From assembly GCA_964509765.1 (NCBI GenBank), contig CAZDYI010000117.1, positions 1 through 30,198 on the forward strand: a stretch of DNA of 30,198 bases, read 5' to 3'. Position numbers and translations under genes: made by a program. Below the pieces are notes generated by a model. It saw only the letters and a program-made list of their open reading frames with translations, was not told where the DNA came from and did no database searches. Below are positions 13,901 to 20,175 of the stretch, in pieces (positions within the stretch are counted from its first letter, which is position 1; every line of letters begins with the position of its first letter). Origin of the DNA: CAZDYI01 sp964509765. Lineage in GTDB: Bacteria; Pseudomonadota; Gammaproteobacteria; Tethybacterales; Tethybacteraceae.

Positions 13901-16900
13901 CTCGTTGGGGTCCAGGACGGCGTACGCCGGGCCCGTCAGGGCGAACTGCGTCGGGGCGCCTGACACCACCGTCGCGAGCACCGTCACGCCCTCGTCGCCT
14001 CGCTCGAACTCGAAGCCCAGGCTCACGGCCAGCGCCTCGCTCTTGCCCGCGACGAGCGTCAGGTTCAGGGTCGGCGGCGGGTCCGACGGCGACTGAGTCG
14101 AGTCGCCGTGGCTGACAAACAGCACGTTGCTCGGGTGCTGCCTGAAGTTGATCGTCACCTCGACCGATTCGGTGTAGTTGGTCGAGCCCGACGGCGTGAA
14201 CTCGATCACCTCCGAGGAGTCGCCCCCGAGGATCAGGTTGTTGAGGCGCACGCGCACAGTCGTGCAATAGCGCGCAGGGCTGCAGCTGTCAAGGTCCTCT
14301 GTCAAGTCGATCTGGGGCATTTCCGGGCGGAACTGGATGTTGCTCACGTCGGTGACCGGCGTGAGCCTGATCGGCCCGCCTTCCGGCGGCGCCGGGGCGC
14401 GGATCACCACCGTCGCGTCGCGGCCGCCGTACACCGGCTCCGTGTTCAGCACCTCCGCCTCGAGGTCGGAGCCGGGCTCGGCGTTCTCGACAACAAGGGT
14501 CGCCAGGATGTTCGTGTTGTTCGAGGCGTTCGCAGCGAGGTAGGCTGTGTAGGCGCCGTCGTCCGTGTCCTTGAGGAAGAAGTTGACCCCGCTGCTGTTG
14601 TCTGTCGTGACTTCCGGGTAGAAGGGAATCTCGATCGTCGCCGTCATCCGCCAGGTCCCGGGCTCGAAGATAAGGTGGTTGTCGACCACCCCGTCAGCGT
14701 CGGTGTTCGGATCGTCCTTGAGGGCTATCGGCCGCGCCGGGTCGTTGTAGGTCCGCGGGAGCCCTCCGTCCGCCGCCGAGATGTGGCGGAACTCCACGCT
14801 TACCGTTGCGGCCGGCGCCTGGCTGCGCGTCTCCCCGAGCTGGATGGTGAACAAGGCCTCGCCGCCCTCGGACCCGGTCGCGCGGGCGGTCCCCCGGTAC
14901 TCGCTCCTGCCCGCGTCGAACCTGTACTTGCTGTTTACCTGCCACCTGTACCTGGCCGCGGACCCCCAGTAGAAGTCCTGGCCCACGCCGGGGCCCTCGA
15001 GGTTGTTGAAGTCGGAAATCCCGCTGTAGGTCCTGAAGTTGGCGTACAGGAAGCCTGCGCTCGCGCGCGGGTCCGTCGAGCGCAGGGATATCACCCCGAC
15101 GGGGTTCATCGGGGTCAGCGTGGCGCTCCTGTCGTCGTTGAGGCCGGCGGGGACCCTCGAGGACGCAAGCCAGGTGATGCTCACGGTGACCTCGCCTGTC
15201 GGCGGCGGGACCGTGCTCACTGTCACCATCATCCACCGGCCCACAGGGATGTCGAAGCGCCAGACGTTTGTGCCGTCGATAGAGCTCGGCGTGGTGCCTA
15301 TCCGCAGCTCCGGCTCGGGGAACAGGTGCAGGACCGCGGTGAGCTGCTTGGTGTGGGTCTCGCCGAACTGGTCGTACGCGCCGTCTTCCGTGACCAGCTC
15401 GAAGCGGACCGTCGACCATGCCTCGTTGCGCACGGTGCCCACGCTGATCACCACGTTGGAGTCCTCGGGCCCCAGGAAGGCGAGCTGGGGATCGGTCACC
15501 CTGTTGACCACGTTGGGCCCGTTGATGACCGAGACGGACACGTTGACCGCGGCGCTCGGCTGCAGGTTTCCGCTGTGCCTGAGCACCACGGTCGCGTTGT
15601 TTCCGGACAGGACGTTGACCGTTATCTCGGACTGGGTGGAGTATCCCACGGTGACCGTCGCGCCTTCGCCGTCGCCGATCCCGTCGGGCGGGCCCGTTCC
15701 GTCCATGCCGCTGCCCGAGTCGAGGGACCACTCGCCGAGGGACCACCAAGCCTCGTCGTTGTTCGTGAAGCTGATGTCGAAGCTGAGCGCCTGGCCGTCG
15801 AAGTCGTCGTCGCTGCTGGTCGGATTCCCGTTGAACTCAATCTGCACGACGTCGGGATCGCTGACGCTCTCCGCTAGGCGCACCGAAATGATCCCCGGGA
15901 TCGTCGACGCGTCGGCCGGGTCGATGACGACAACCCCGTTCGCCGGCATCATCTCGGCCCTCGATGCGAAGGCCGGGTCCGGGGCCCAGGTCACGGTCAC
16001 CGGGGCCGTCGGAGTCGTCAGCGGGCGGATCGCGACCTCGGCCCAGCGCCCTGCGACGTCGTCCTCGAACTCCGCCAGCAGCCTGCTGGCCGCCCGCTGC
16101 ACCTCGACCGCGACGGTCAGCGACCCCGAGTGGTGGCCGGCGTACGCCTGGTACGCGCCGTCGGCGGTGTGCATGCTGAACCTGACGATGGCGGTGCCGG
16201 TCCCGGCCTGCGTGAACTCGGTCGCTATCGTCACGGGCAGGGAGGACGTGGTGTCCGAGATCACGACCTCGGCGGGCGTGATGCCCGACTGGGACACGCG
16301 CGGATCGCCGCTGACGACGGCCGCGCGCAGGGTGACCGGCGAGGTCGGCACGAGCTCCAGGCTCAGGTTGACCACGACCGAAATGCTCTCGATCACCGAA
16401 AGGTCCAGGCGGTTTTCCGACCCCTCGACGGCGACGACGCTGTTGTTGAGCCTGTCAGTCACCGACCACCTCGCAGACCGGTTGCTGAACATCGTCACGG
16501 TCTGGTGCGTGTCGAAGTTCGCGTAGTTGCCGTCGTCCGACGTGGTGTCGCCCCGGAAGAAGACCTCCTCCTGCGCGGATGCGAAGGCGTCGAGCCGCAC
16601 CGAGACCACGATCCCGGTCGAGCGGTTGGCGGAGTTGAGCCTGATCGTCTCCGGGTTGAACTGGACGTCGCTCCTGGCAACGGTAACCGAGGAGGGGCTG
16701 ACCGTGTACGCCGAGAACGCCACCTCGACGTCCTCGTCGGGCGGGCCCTTCAGCGAAACGGTCGTCAGCGCCCAGCGGCCGGCGATCACCGACTCGGGCT
16801 GGCCGATCACGAGCGGGTTCTGGCCGATCACCCTGACCTGGGCCGAGAGCGACTCGCCGTTTATGTTTGCCCCGCCGCCCGCGGCGGTCGCCGTCACCTC

Positions 16901-19900
16901 GAGGATGCGGTCGCGCGTCAGGTACGCGTCGTGCCGGACCGAGACCTCGACGCCGTCCTCCCAGTTGGCCGAGGTGATGGGAACCCTCTTCGACGGGGGG
17001 TCGAAGCTGACGTCCGCGTCCGGGACGTTGAAGGTGAAGTTGACGTTCGCCGTGCCTGTCGGAGCCTCAGTGAGCCTGACGTTCAGGACGGTCCACTCGT
17101 TGAGCTCGACCGACTGGGGCGTCTCCTCGGTCGACAGGATGAGCCTGGACGCTGCGACGTTGATCCTGGCGAAGATCTGGTTCGTTCCGACCCGCGACGC
17201 GAACCACCTGTACGCCCCGTCGTCCGTGTACCAGTCGTCCCCGTCGGATATCCTGAAGTACTGCCACGAGGTGCTGCTGGGCTCCCCGGAGAACTCGGTC
17301 GCGACCGTCAGGACCTGGGGCGTGTTCCAGTTGCTCGGGGTGAACACCAGCGAAACGGTCGCGGTCGCGACCAGCACCGCTTCCGGGCCGTCCGCCCCCT
17401 CGACAACGTACGACACCCTGGGGTCCTGGGACCCGACGATGGGATACTCGGAGACCACGATCGTGACGTCGGAAACCGGCTCCCTGTTGAGCGCGACCTC
17501 GAAGGACCCGCTCTGCCCCTCCTTGAGGTTCAGGGCGGACACGCTGAAGCTCTCGCTCGTGCGCAATCCGTCGTCGCCGGTCACGCTCCAGTAATAGTCG
17601 ACGGCCGGCGCGGGCCGGAACGAGATCTGCGACTCCTGGCCGGAGAAGGCCGGGGCCCCGCTGTCGGAGTACGCCGCCAGTATGTAGTCCCGCGGGCCCG
17701 TGTCGGAGGCGTTGAAGGAAACCGAGACGACGACGGGGGTCGTGTCCCTCAGCTCGACCGACGTGTGCGAGATGCTTACGTCGTTGTCGGCGAAGTTGTC
17801 GGCGCCGAGGGAGACGGCAGGCGGGAACACCACGTCGAATGTCACCATGACCGGCGAGGGCGGAGTCGCCAGGAGCGAAAGCGTCGTCAGGATCGGGCGC
17901 CCAGTCAGCCCCTGCTGGCCCTCGGTGGTCCACGAGAGCCGGTTCTGCCTGATATCCATGAGTATCCTGGACTCGGGGTAGTGGCCGGAGTGGCGCCAGG
18001 CCCTGTCGTCCGTCGCGAACGTGACCAGCACGACCGCCTCGCCGTCCGGGGCGCCGGTGCTCCCGACGTCGGTCTCCACCGTTACCGTCCCGCCGTTGGC
18101 AAGGCCGAACGGCACCTCGGCGAAGCTGAGCCTCGAGTCCGAGCCGCTCTCGACCATCACCGTTCCGGTCACGCCCATGCCGGGGACCATGCCGCGGAAG
18201 GCGATCTCCAGGGTCAGGGTGTCGCCCTCGTTTACGACGGAACCGACCCTGTGCTCGCCGGAGCGGGTGTTCGAGACCACCTGGGCGGTGTCAAAGCCTC
18301 CAACGATGTGTCGGACTATCGGGACCAGGTATTCGTTCGACACGATGTCGAGCCTGATGTACTCCGTGGCCAGCTCGGAGCCGGAGCTGTTCGCAACCAC
18401 CGTTATCGCCTTGTCGATCCCGCTGTCGCCCCGAAGGACCAGGGAGTCGTAGCTGATCTGGACTTCCCTCGGGTTGGTGTCCGAAGCGATGATCCGGTTC
18501 GGGGTGAAGGTCACCGCGGGATCGTCCGCGGTCAGGTCTATGGTGACGTTGCCCGCGGCGGACTTCAGGGCGATGCTCGCTGTCATCGGCCTGCCCGCGA
18601 ACGTCCGGGCGGGCTGCGTGATCTCCAGGACCGACTCTGCGTCGTTGAAGATGTTGAACACGATGAACAGCTCGTCAGGATAGTTCACTGCGGACTGGGC
18701 GAAGCCGGGCTCGTCGGTGGTGAACGTGAACGCCGCCGTTGCCCGCACGTGATAGGTGTCGATCTCCGGCGCCGTGAAAACGAAAGACGAAAAACTTGCG
18801 TCAAAGATCTGTTTCCTGAGCGGCAACGGGCACCGAGTAACGACGTCCCCCACGACACACGTACGTAAAAAGACGTCGGAAACCGGGGGCTCATCGCCAG
18901 TGGACAGCGCCGCAGCAAGGGTGATGCTTGATCCGGCGCGAACCACTTCGTCGGTCACAGGAACTTCGATAGTGTCCCTTACAGTCTCGAGTGTAAGCGT
19001 TGTCCCGGCGTAGCGCGTCTCAGCGCACACCATTGTGCCGTCAATATCATCGTACTCAGCACAGTAAGGATTCGTCAGGTCCGTGTCCACAACCAAAAAA
19101 TAAGTGCGATCAGTAGGTCGCGGCGGCACTGGCGAGTCGTCCATGAGCTCCTGATAAATGTCGACCGTTGTCGTTGTATTCCCGTCAGCGCTCACGCTCA
19201 CGGATGCACGGAACCCGTTCCGGTCGGTGGCGAGCGTCAAGGAAATTCCTTCCATATTAGTCGTATACATGGTGACGCCATTCGAATCAACCGCGCCGGG
19301 AGTCAAGCCCCTTTCCTCATTGACGTGAATCAGCGCCGTCATCGTGATGTAGGTCTGAGTTCTCGCCGCGTCGCCTTCCACGAACACGGCGATCGTGGTC
19401 GGGACGTCCGTTTCGTACTCAACAACCCTGCTGACCCGGTTAAGCCTCAGCGTCTCCACAGTGACCGTCACGGTTGCTTCGAAGTCGTTCGGGATCTGCG
19501 GCAGCCTCCTGGCCGAGAAGTTCAGGGGGACCTCCTCGCCCGACTGGATGTTCAGCGTGATGGTCGTCGAGCTGGGATGTGCGTTGTTGGCGCCCCTTGT
19601 GAGCAGCTCTGAAAATATGGACAGGTGGTATCTGACGTCGGGGTTCGTGAACGTCACGCTCCTGGTCCTGCTGTTCCCCACATAGGAGGCGATGTCGCTT
19701 TCGGTGACCACGGCGACGATGTCGGCCGTGGTGTCGACCGTCCGCGTGTCAAAGAGGTACAGCGAGATCCGTTGCGCCGCGTTGCCGGTTAGCGTTATCT
19801 CATTGGCCAGAAAGCCGACCGACGGGTTGTCGGAGTAAAGCAGGACTTTGGCGGTCTGGCTCCCGGAAAGCCCCGGATGCGAAACTTCGGCGCCTACCCA

Positions 19901-20023
19901 GGAACTCTTGAGCTTCTCGCCGCTGTCAATGTTCAGCCCCAGCGACTGCGCGCCTGCCTGCGGCGGCATCAGCCCCAGCGCAAGCAACGCGCACAGCGCC
20001 AGGTACCGCAGGGCTGCCTTCAT
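1..20023 (-). CDS. Giant secreted repeat protein (Calx-beta/Ig-like beta-sandwich adhesin type), 3' end outside window
   Basis: One minus-strand frame runs from ATG 20023 to the left edge with no stop that I could find. The AGRW-type anchor codons I checked from 754 to 18589 all fall in the same phase. That gives more than 6,670 residues, C-terminus missing. It opens with a Sec signal peptide (MKAALRYLALCALLALGLM, then PPQAGA). The rest is Thr/Val/Asp-rich beta-strand sequence with recurring blocks: PT..VTV, SGGDDRV, FTP.NW.TPQ, FSM.T.DGAY, then VAGRW, VSVR and ARW. The FTP.NW.TPQ block is typical of Calx-beta-like and related repeats in very large bacterial surface proteins, so I infer an extracellular or cell-surface adhesin-like role. 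Lysine and cysteine are rare while Asp/Glu are common. ATG 20047 is an in-frame alternative start adding eight residues; neither start has a clear Shine-Dalgarno. No sortase, dockerin or secretion-system C-terminal signal can be judged, because that end is not here. Confidence 0.9.
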   Translation of the reverse strand, partial: MKAALRYLALCALLALGLMPPQAGAQSLGLNIDSGEKLKSSWVGAEVSHPGLSGSQTAKVLLYSDNPSVGFLANEITLTGNAAQRISLYLFDTRTVDTTADIVAVVTESDIASYVGNSRTRSVTFTNPDVRYHLSIFSELLTRGANNAHPSSTTITLNIQSGEEVPLNFSARRLPQIPNDFEATVTVTVETLRLNRVSRVVEYETDVPTTIAVFVEGDAARTQTYITMTALIHVNEERGLTPGAVDSNGVTMYTTNMEGISLTLATDRNGFRASVSVSADGNTTTTVDIYQELMDDSPVPPRPTDRTYFLVVDTDLTNPYCAEYDDIDGTMVCAETRYAGTTLTLETVRDTIEVPVTDEVVRAGSSITLAAALSTGDEPPVSDVFLRTCVVGDVVTRCPLPLRKQIFDASFSSFVFTAPEIDTYHVRATAAFTFTTDEPGFAQSAVNYPDELFIVFNIFNDAESVLEITQPARTFAGRPMTASIALKSAAGNVTIDLTADDPAVTFTPNRIIASDTNPREVQISYDSLVLRGDSGIDKAITVVANSSGSELATEYIRLDIVSNEYLVPIVRHIVGGFDTAQVVSNTRSGEHRVGSVVNEGDTLTLEIAFRGMVPGMGVTGTVMVESGSDSRLSFAEVPFGLANGGTVTVETDVGSTGAPDGEAVVLVTFATDDRAWRHSGHYPESRILMDIRQNRLSWTTEGQQGLTGRPILTTLSLLATPPSPVMVTFDVVFPPAVSLGADNFADNDVSISHTSVELRDTTPVVVSVSFNASDTGPRDYILAAYSDSGAPAFSGQESQISFRPAPAVDYYWSVTGDDGLRTSESFSVSALNLKEGQSGSFEVALNREPVSDVTIVVSEYPIVGSQDPRVSYVVEGADGPEAVLVATATVSLVFTPSNWNTPQVLTVATEFSGEPSSTSWQYFRISDGDDWYTDDGAYRWFASRVGTNQIFARINVAASRLILSTEETPQSVELNEWTVLNVRLTEAPTGTANVNFTFNVPDADVSFDPPSKRVPITSANWEDGVEVSVRHDAYLTRDRILEVTATAAGGGANINGESLSAQVRVIGQNPLVIGQPESVIAGRWALTTVSLKGPPDEDVEVAFSAYTVSPSSVTVARSDVQFNPETIRLNSANRSTGIVVSVRLDAFASAQEEVFFRGDTTSDDGNYANFDTHQTVTMFSNRSARWSVTDRLNNSVVAVEGSENRLDLSVIESISVVVNLSLELVPTSPVTLRAAVVSGDPRVSQSGITPAEVVISDTTSSLPVTIATEFTQAGTGTAIVRFSMHTADGAYQAYAGHHSGSLTVAVEVQRAASRLLAEFEDDVAGRWAEVAIRPLTTPTAPVTVTWAPDPAFASRAEMMPANGVVVIDPADASTIPGIISVRLAESVSDPDVVQIEFNGNPTSSDDDFDGQALSFDISFTNNDEAWWSLGEWSLDSGSGMDGTGPPDGIGDGEGATVTVGYSTQSEITVNVLSGNNATVVLRHSGNLQPSAAVNVSVSVINGPNVVNRVTDPQLAFLGPEDSNVVISVGTVRNEAWSTVRFELVTEDGAYDQFGETHTKQLTAVLHLFPEPELRIGTTPSSIDGTNVWRFDIPVGRWMMVTVSTVPPPTGEVTVSITWLASSRVPAGLNDDRSATLTPMNPVGVISLRSTDPRASAGFLYANFRTYSGISDFNNLEGPGVGQDFYWGSAARYRWQVNSKYRFDAGRSEYRGTARATGSEGGEALFTIQLGETRSQAPAATVSVEFRHISAADGGLPRTYNDPARPIALKDDPNTDADGVVDNHLIFEPGTWRMTATIEIPFYPEVTTDNSSGVNFFLKDTDDGAYTAYLAANASNNTNILATLVVENAEPGSDLEAEVLNTEPVYGGRDATVVIRAPAPPEGGPIRLTPVTDVSNIQFRPEMPQIDLTEDLDSCSPARYCTTVRVRLNNLILGGDSSEVIEFTPSGSTNYTESVEVTINFRQHPSNVLFVSHGDSTQSPSDPPPTLNLTLVAGKSEALAVSLGFEFERGDEGVTVLATVVSGAPTQFALTGPAYAVLDPNEYDLGWGVDTESDGVVGDDGTRILWDDEQRVTVTLDQTGFRADSSAEVEFVMTSDDPVYRLYNARNGHGTTVYASVTLWRNPIMRSFDSSAGGRAGRWIPQRIRLDKQPGLRERVTVRLETEVENFEINPSQLVFNNLNWSGGIGISVRYAGYHEGAEANDTYVARSESGDNHLFDGLSLNIDIQRQDNSLFGWRVSHDSGAFAETDASADADTTITLTVVEGDSFSLVSTLDLDIPVDDVTIGVSIVPPGRNNLQVATSPPRMVFPARATNEFGVLDSTPRDRTASFTALAEGRATVEFIMTSGDGAYHFYGVGRRSTLYAVVNVLERPIEVVTPEEAEVAGRPVSVTVRLKSDPGESVTLILSSDANMEFADDDTVILDSDNWEDGVPVTLRYNGYLDADRTFQVSVTAYADDGDALFDGQSATVGIEFTANSVAGWTVSAPGNRTARPVNGSDSIGIRVIETSVLEFPVELGVVPKQMVRITPRVLKDSGWDMRVEDPVPSVLEFDGTAGPLTATVQVRADMTPEGSATIEFELTSTDDRAFTEFHEHTANSTKATVIVTVIRSPLQLETPSVDVVAGRWATMTVSLDNASDHGITLHLSAPGEGVVFDPAAATIVIPARGQAAEASVRINRAWPADADLAVAVSVESADSEYNEIVASAPFGFISNANARFRLQHGTNVFADQTSPATAVRLNVVEMNLLTLTVALPSPDFITPVPDVTVSVNVLGGGDPRIAGSSLSGNSFVLTGTDLSAPLTITAGYTRAASGRATVRFSMHSDDLAFLAYAETNGSVIDVDLGVEQSQLVIAEPEPAVAGHFIPLTMNVRDPGTLMQASIVVLAPESGLDWQPSNRTRSTQGPDPVTVSVSFSEYQDDPKVLVITATLRAHRGSDANTFAGMRARTTVTFLSASAAQWAVQGVSPDDRNNPPTASSSVLEGSDATFELSLAIRPTANVVVDVQLISGGDNRVLAPTQSQYVFTPANWATPLDVSVPTTETGAAGGAATLLFSMTTSDGAYTLYSRERGNQVAGVVNLVQNPLVLDGPGASVGAGRWAEVTVLLGIEPTGNVTVTVGSLNTVTYDPSPLRATLDADNFNTGVVVSVRERSNSATEAFVTLTAVADSSASPYQDLTAFLTITVDSNINAVYSIAWQSTTFAQSATQRRATVEVQEGTEFVATVSFDAGFTPTANLTVTPGLVEVPSRDMRVSFEPAQLVFAPGSHSTGQPLTVRAAYTGAADGRADITVSFTTSDDAYLARMAVPGYDTNLTLRMTVLQSRLDATAPVPADEVAGRWVSTRVSFPQPLSQAMTISLFAEPSTNVVVEPSDFTWADTAAAAAGTSVRFRIDTYTDVETEVTLTAVSYSGEIANAGHRTEVTATLAPTSEARWSLSAEGSPAVSNDMNADVTVIAGVRAGENTEFELALANRPTANVTIRISRESGGDDRVMALTVTELEFTPTDWDTPQELTVETMDQFRSDGAVTITFSMFTEDAAYGLYSQRHGSVIYGLVRVQNQPIQVSPYSPADNPEVVAGRWHEVEVGLGSDVAAGHLVTIEMRGGRNSSFVFDPVSRRVTLDNTTRRTTISVRWNAGHSGARVLQPFGFVPTSGDPNFNNQVHQGFGVYVLSNDDARFSLDNGESADEITLGGSDTEVALEIAEGTERPFRVRLNGLAPISPVTVAAALLRDGDDRVGTPTPAEVVFTPDDHTTDKLVTVPTEFGGTAAGSATVRFSMRTLDGAYELFGRENRSDLNGKVDVVAGGLLMTDPADEPAGRWTTAVLSLDEMPSATDPVTVALTSNDTNVEFDAPANIVLNQSNYSTGVLVSIRYGVNRQAEVSVQVTAIASQGDGNGAFAGHTRVVDITFGENFNATWLVCCGDDMSIGNGAVDGSNIARTVIEGSNDMLSVYIDSASPVEPASPLTVRVALASGSDDRVSVSPDSLELNRLTDTVAVMIETTEVSGRGAGQAEVVFSLHTQDGAFELESPYMVTATIDVIQNPLEVLTAAPSIAAGRWMELTVTLNRAPAGGVTVNLTSPTADTEFNPDHPAVELDGTTTGGVVSVRLAAYATAASDVAVAAVASSDINAFNGAAAGATYSATPNDEFYWSLDFTDSGSPVNPANNASLQIRSSVQEGASASFQVALNHVSRPEAEPTEPVTVRVAVLSGGDGRVFLPAQREIVFTPDNYSQPQTYLVPVGSTGQASGSGTLSFTLDTGDGAYAEYARQHGAVLYAEIAVQRNPLLSDVAPPSVVAGRDSVFNVRLRDAPTGEVRVDLASGATNVDIDPMFLELTDTTAMSVTVRYTAFSADDVVVRITASSSSTSDPDLGGFAIDHEVLFTGNNARWVLSNGGDGEYDTIGPDGPENSIQLTAIEGETLEAFIGLEIRPTSNVTVNIRAETANPTNRNIEADLPSQVVFTPANWEHRQTVMFRVEENGAGDETYTYRAVLDTQDAAYRLYNDAPEHPYSNRLSFDIQVSDNDLVMTDPADVPAGRWTEFEVSLRRAPSQGVTVTLFADDPEVVFSASGGTVVLSDTDAVTLSLKYGANITTDIMVDVQVSASVFASGDATYEGAKTRKGVTFTWNPADWTLRNAYNTNSYIGASTPSRVLNVTVSEGSLGNLVEIRTPGPDLVPTAPLTFTFTPALGSDDRVSVTQETVISPDVFAMSTPTNVAVEASVDYRDEGAGRATFDVELTSGDGAVTQFAEEFNLLNFRVVVHVEPGLLVMTQPATPVVSGRWTETSFSMRVDPDNPGDPDLECYETTCPVTVTFGTAGTPAGIEFRPMSGQVVLNGTTPTRVSIRHNAYSADDLSVVMTAEADTFDSPLFDFGSFLARRSVVFSTADDARWLLINSLGERRSPDDDDADRDVSIDTVPGEAVEFAVSLSLDPQTQVTVAAGLASGADSRVQEPDPRELTFGPGDVGPKTVTVAVGTGAGEGSARIRFRMTADDDAYTLYAGEHGSEMFGVVSVQQNPLQLATPTTVPAGRWATAVVALAAQPSQPVTIDLSTDERIELSENQLVIQPSAHDTGVIVSVRRDGNLDADLEVMLTAVASSGDSAYQPNGHRREVTFTVGSNAAMTVAADAPADVLLEGDTAQVTVYPGAEIEENSYIIVTAAVVQASDRATLIVNDSPAESVELQFFDTTPQYVTLSVSETTVTREADFQVSVVVGVNPDLTQDQAFALRASEFAASVTVRDTTAGSLSRGTDSVFMVEEGDRTVLTLSASVRPTANIVVDLTPEDPSQLGLSAAQVTFTPSDWGPREVAVVATDDDVDSGTRNVVLEFGVTTDDAAYAGAALDSVEFRISEDDEAGMLLSPRLLNMSIGDSLTISVGFSSRPTHDVSYLGRLYTPDGTWPAGVTVRMEPVTTPGRPQLRRTVAPDDWQTTIVMTLHAEYTGGTVNFDDFEIRMQNSFFTADPGFVTSETLMGTVSGSPLRLEQPAPVVAGRWTPLVVSLAASSPTPVDIALETGDSNVEFSRNSVVLRGTGAVTVSVRHAANLDAELPSVEITARVLSTDNPDYNGKSAVRSARFLANADMTLSFDPPDASYDEGSAYELTVSLGAAVETGKAVRVSAMLDAPAGRASLLVGGFDEERTEIRFTPAKSAHTLTVTLSETLDTREADFQVSVILDVDPNASRTSDLAFGLRDDAQQAVITVSDTTEGSLSVSRDVVTLPEGAMVQVQVAVSARPTVNLEVSITSPNPEWYELNPPGVVFTPSNWQTAQELVIAVPEDDTALGDRTVEITFDTSDDDSNYVSAAASVLTLNITDPDMIGVNVVPASPVVAAGFSQNVAFSLDSEPAGEVTVKVSLGYSTADVPTGLMLSIGVDTTEPKELVFDASTWNDPLELTVHASFANPDMPVAVPGNIDITLSVEVGSGEDSAYDGFADFDVAGVVSGSRLWVTQPESVAVGRWTTFEVSLPGEPAEDVEIEIDFESRRSLEIMPETFTLSGSATQLVSVRTIGSQFNPVDAVLTVTVASSANPAYVDEVVERSVTFTGNTGFNPAAEQFSAPLEEGTKHEVTVSLAEPVLPGSVAVIRGSFINNAGGRVSILLSNGTTADSIDLTYSNHDGMTVTLTISETDTRDADIPGSLQFGVDRNRSTDGAYANGGGGIERAFIVRDTTEGAFSVTPDSAMVGERDFAQIQVALSAQPTVDVVINISSPDALQASYYDLVLGGTGTPASQLTFTPANWETPQDLDLLVGRDEFANGDRSAFIDFAVDTAGTVDDAYSGAERQRFRLDITDDDEFGISVVPDMLSVGAGSELPVSFRLRSQPWAGGSNAATGDVRITVDLGFNAGDLPDDLALTLGGSSPRRVLTFDSNTWRTVQRVTIHADFTGGDIEVPDFPVRLDIGVEADDAMSDYAGIDPFSVSGEVSGSPLAVTQPAGAVAGRWTGFDVSLRRNSSQPVNLGFGSNDTNVEFSPRTASLSGTDSVRVSVRYAANLDASANVVLTVSVSSTSNTDYQNEAVERRVSFDPNTNMTLSPTGPTAPVNEGEAFELNLELGEMVQSGANVIVNAAVIQDTPRVSLRISDTVSSSNHSLTYTTNAQQVLTVTVRETMTREEDFQVTVQLSLSDRSSDPAYAMRASLAEVTLTVRDTTQGALSLSVDPADRITRTEGESVQILVALTAMPTVNVEVGINSD
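4966..16774 (-). repeat. Tandem ~240-residue repeat array within the giant protein
   Basis: Anchor codons for the W (or its equivalent) in AGRW lie at 16774, 16045, 15235, 14419, 13612, 12871, 12157, 11449, 10747, 10030, 9310, 8593, 7879, 7156, 6442, 5713 and 4966. Most spacings are 702-747 bp (234-249 residues). Three consecutive ones, 16045 to 13612, are 807-816 bp (about 270 residues). Each unit has an A half, with EG, PT..VTV, SG.D.RV, FTP.NW and DGAY, followed by a B half, with AGRW, PT..V.V, VSVR, a TA..SS stretch and FT.N..ARW. The anchor is AGRD at 7156, AGHF at 11449, AGRP at 12871 and GGRD at 14419. Confidence 0.85.
16775..19948 (-). other. N-terminal, less regular part of the giant protein
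   Basis: The first kilobase and more after the signal peptide lacks the regular AGRW spacing. It carries two local cysteine pairs, one about 19 and one about 26 codons before 18820. GRP variants of the anchor appear near 18589 and 17896. A further anchor variant, NEWTV, lies at 17095, only 321 bp before the standard anchor at 16774. Two B-type (AGRW) sub-domains are therefore adjacent there, without an intervening FTP.NW sub-domain. The region still has the same beta-rich, acidic character and belongs to the same open frame. Confidence 0.6.
19949..20023 (-). other. Signal peptide of the giant surface protein
   Basis: The first 25 residues have a basic start (K2, R6), a hydrophobic core from about residue 8 to 19, and a small-residue end AGA followed by Q26-S27. 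This is a type I signal peptidase pattern. The LALC at residues 8-11 lies inside the hydrophobic core and lacks the small residue before Cys, so I do not read it as a lipoprotein box. Confidence 0.8.
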
Positions 20024-20147
20024 AAATACTAGTGGATTGTATTTCATCAGGGCGTTTTTCCCGCCTGCGGCCCGCCCTTCCGCCGCCCGGGGCGCAGGCC
20101 GCGGCGGGACCCCCGCACGGCTCCCCCTGCAGGGCGCCGAAGGCAGC

Positions 20148-20162
20148 CGGGGCAACGCCCCG
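20148..20162 (-). terminator. GC hairpin between nuclease-like gene and giant gene
   Basis: The 152-bp gap 20024-20175 is very GC-rich. Just after the TGA of the upstream gene it contains a perfect six-pair hairpin with a 3-nt loop (CGGGGC, GTT, GCCCCG). There is no T-tract, so function as a terminator is only possible. I see no convincing promoter for the giant gene. A TACAAT hexamer lies just upstream of the ATG at 20023 but has no matching -35. Confidence 0.35.
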
Positions 20163-20175
20163 CAGGCTCCGCCGC

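Noticed and set aside
11867..13963. Plus-strand open frame of 698 codons
   Set aside because: Same kind of antisense shadow of the giant repeat gene; no Shine-Dalgarno or recognisable motif.
13587..15749. Minus-strand frames of 226 and 351 codons inside the giant gene
   Set aside because: They are out of phase with the continuous repeat frame and lack its motifs.
14108..15877. Plus-strand open frame of 589 codons
   Set aside because: Antisense shadow of the giant gene, low-complexity Arg/Val/Asp composition.
16130..18868. Plus-strand open frame of 912 codons
   Set aside because: It is antisense to the giant gene. Its translation is Arg/Val/His/Asp-rich without domain structure, as expected from the reverse of GC-rich codons.
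19988..19999. Lipoprotein signal (LALC in the signal peptide)
   Set aside because: The residue before Cys is Leu, and the Cys is in the middle of the hydrophobic stretch; AGA/Q is a better type I cleavage site.
1..20023. CRISPR-like direct repeats
   Set aside because: The recurring sequence, such as CCACCGGCCC about every 720 bp, is codon-level similarity of protein repeats, far too widely spaced and diverged for a CRISPR array.
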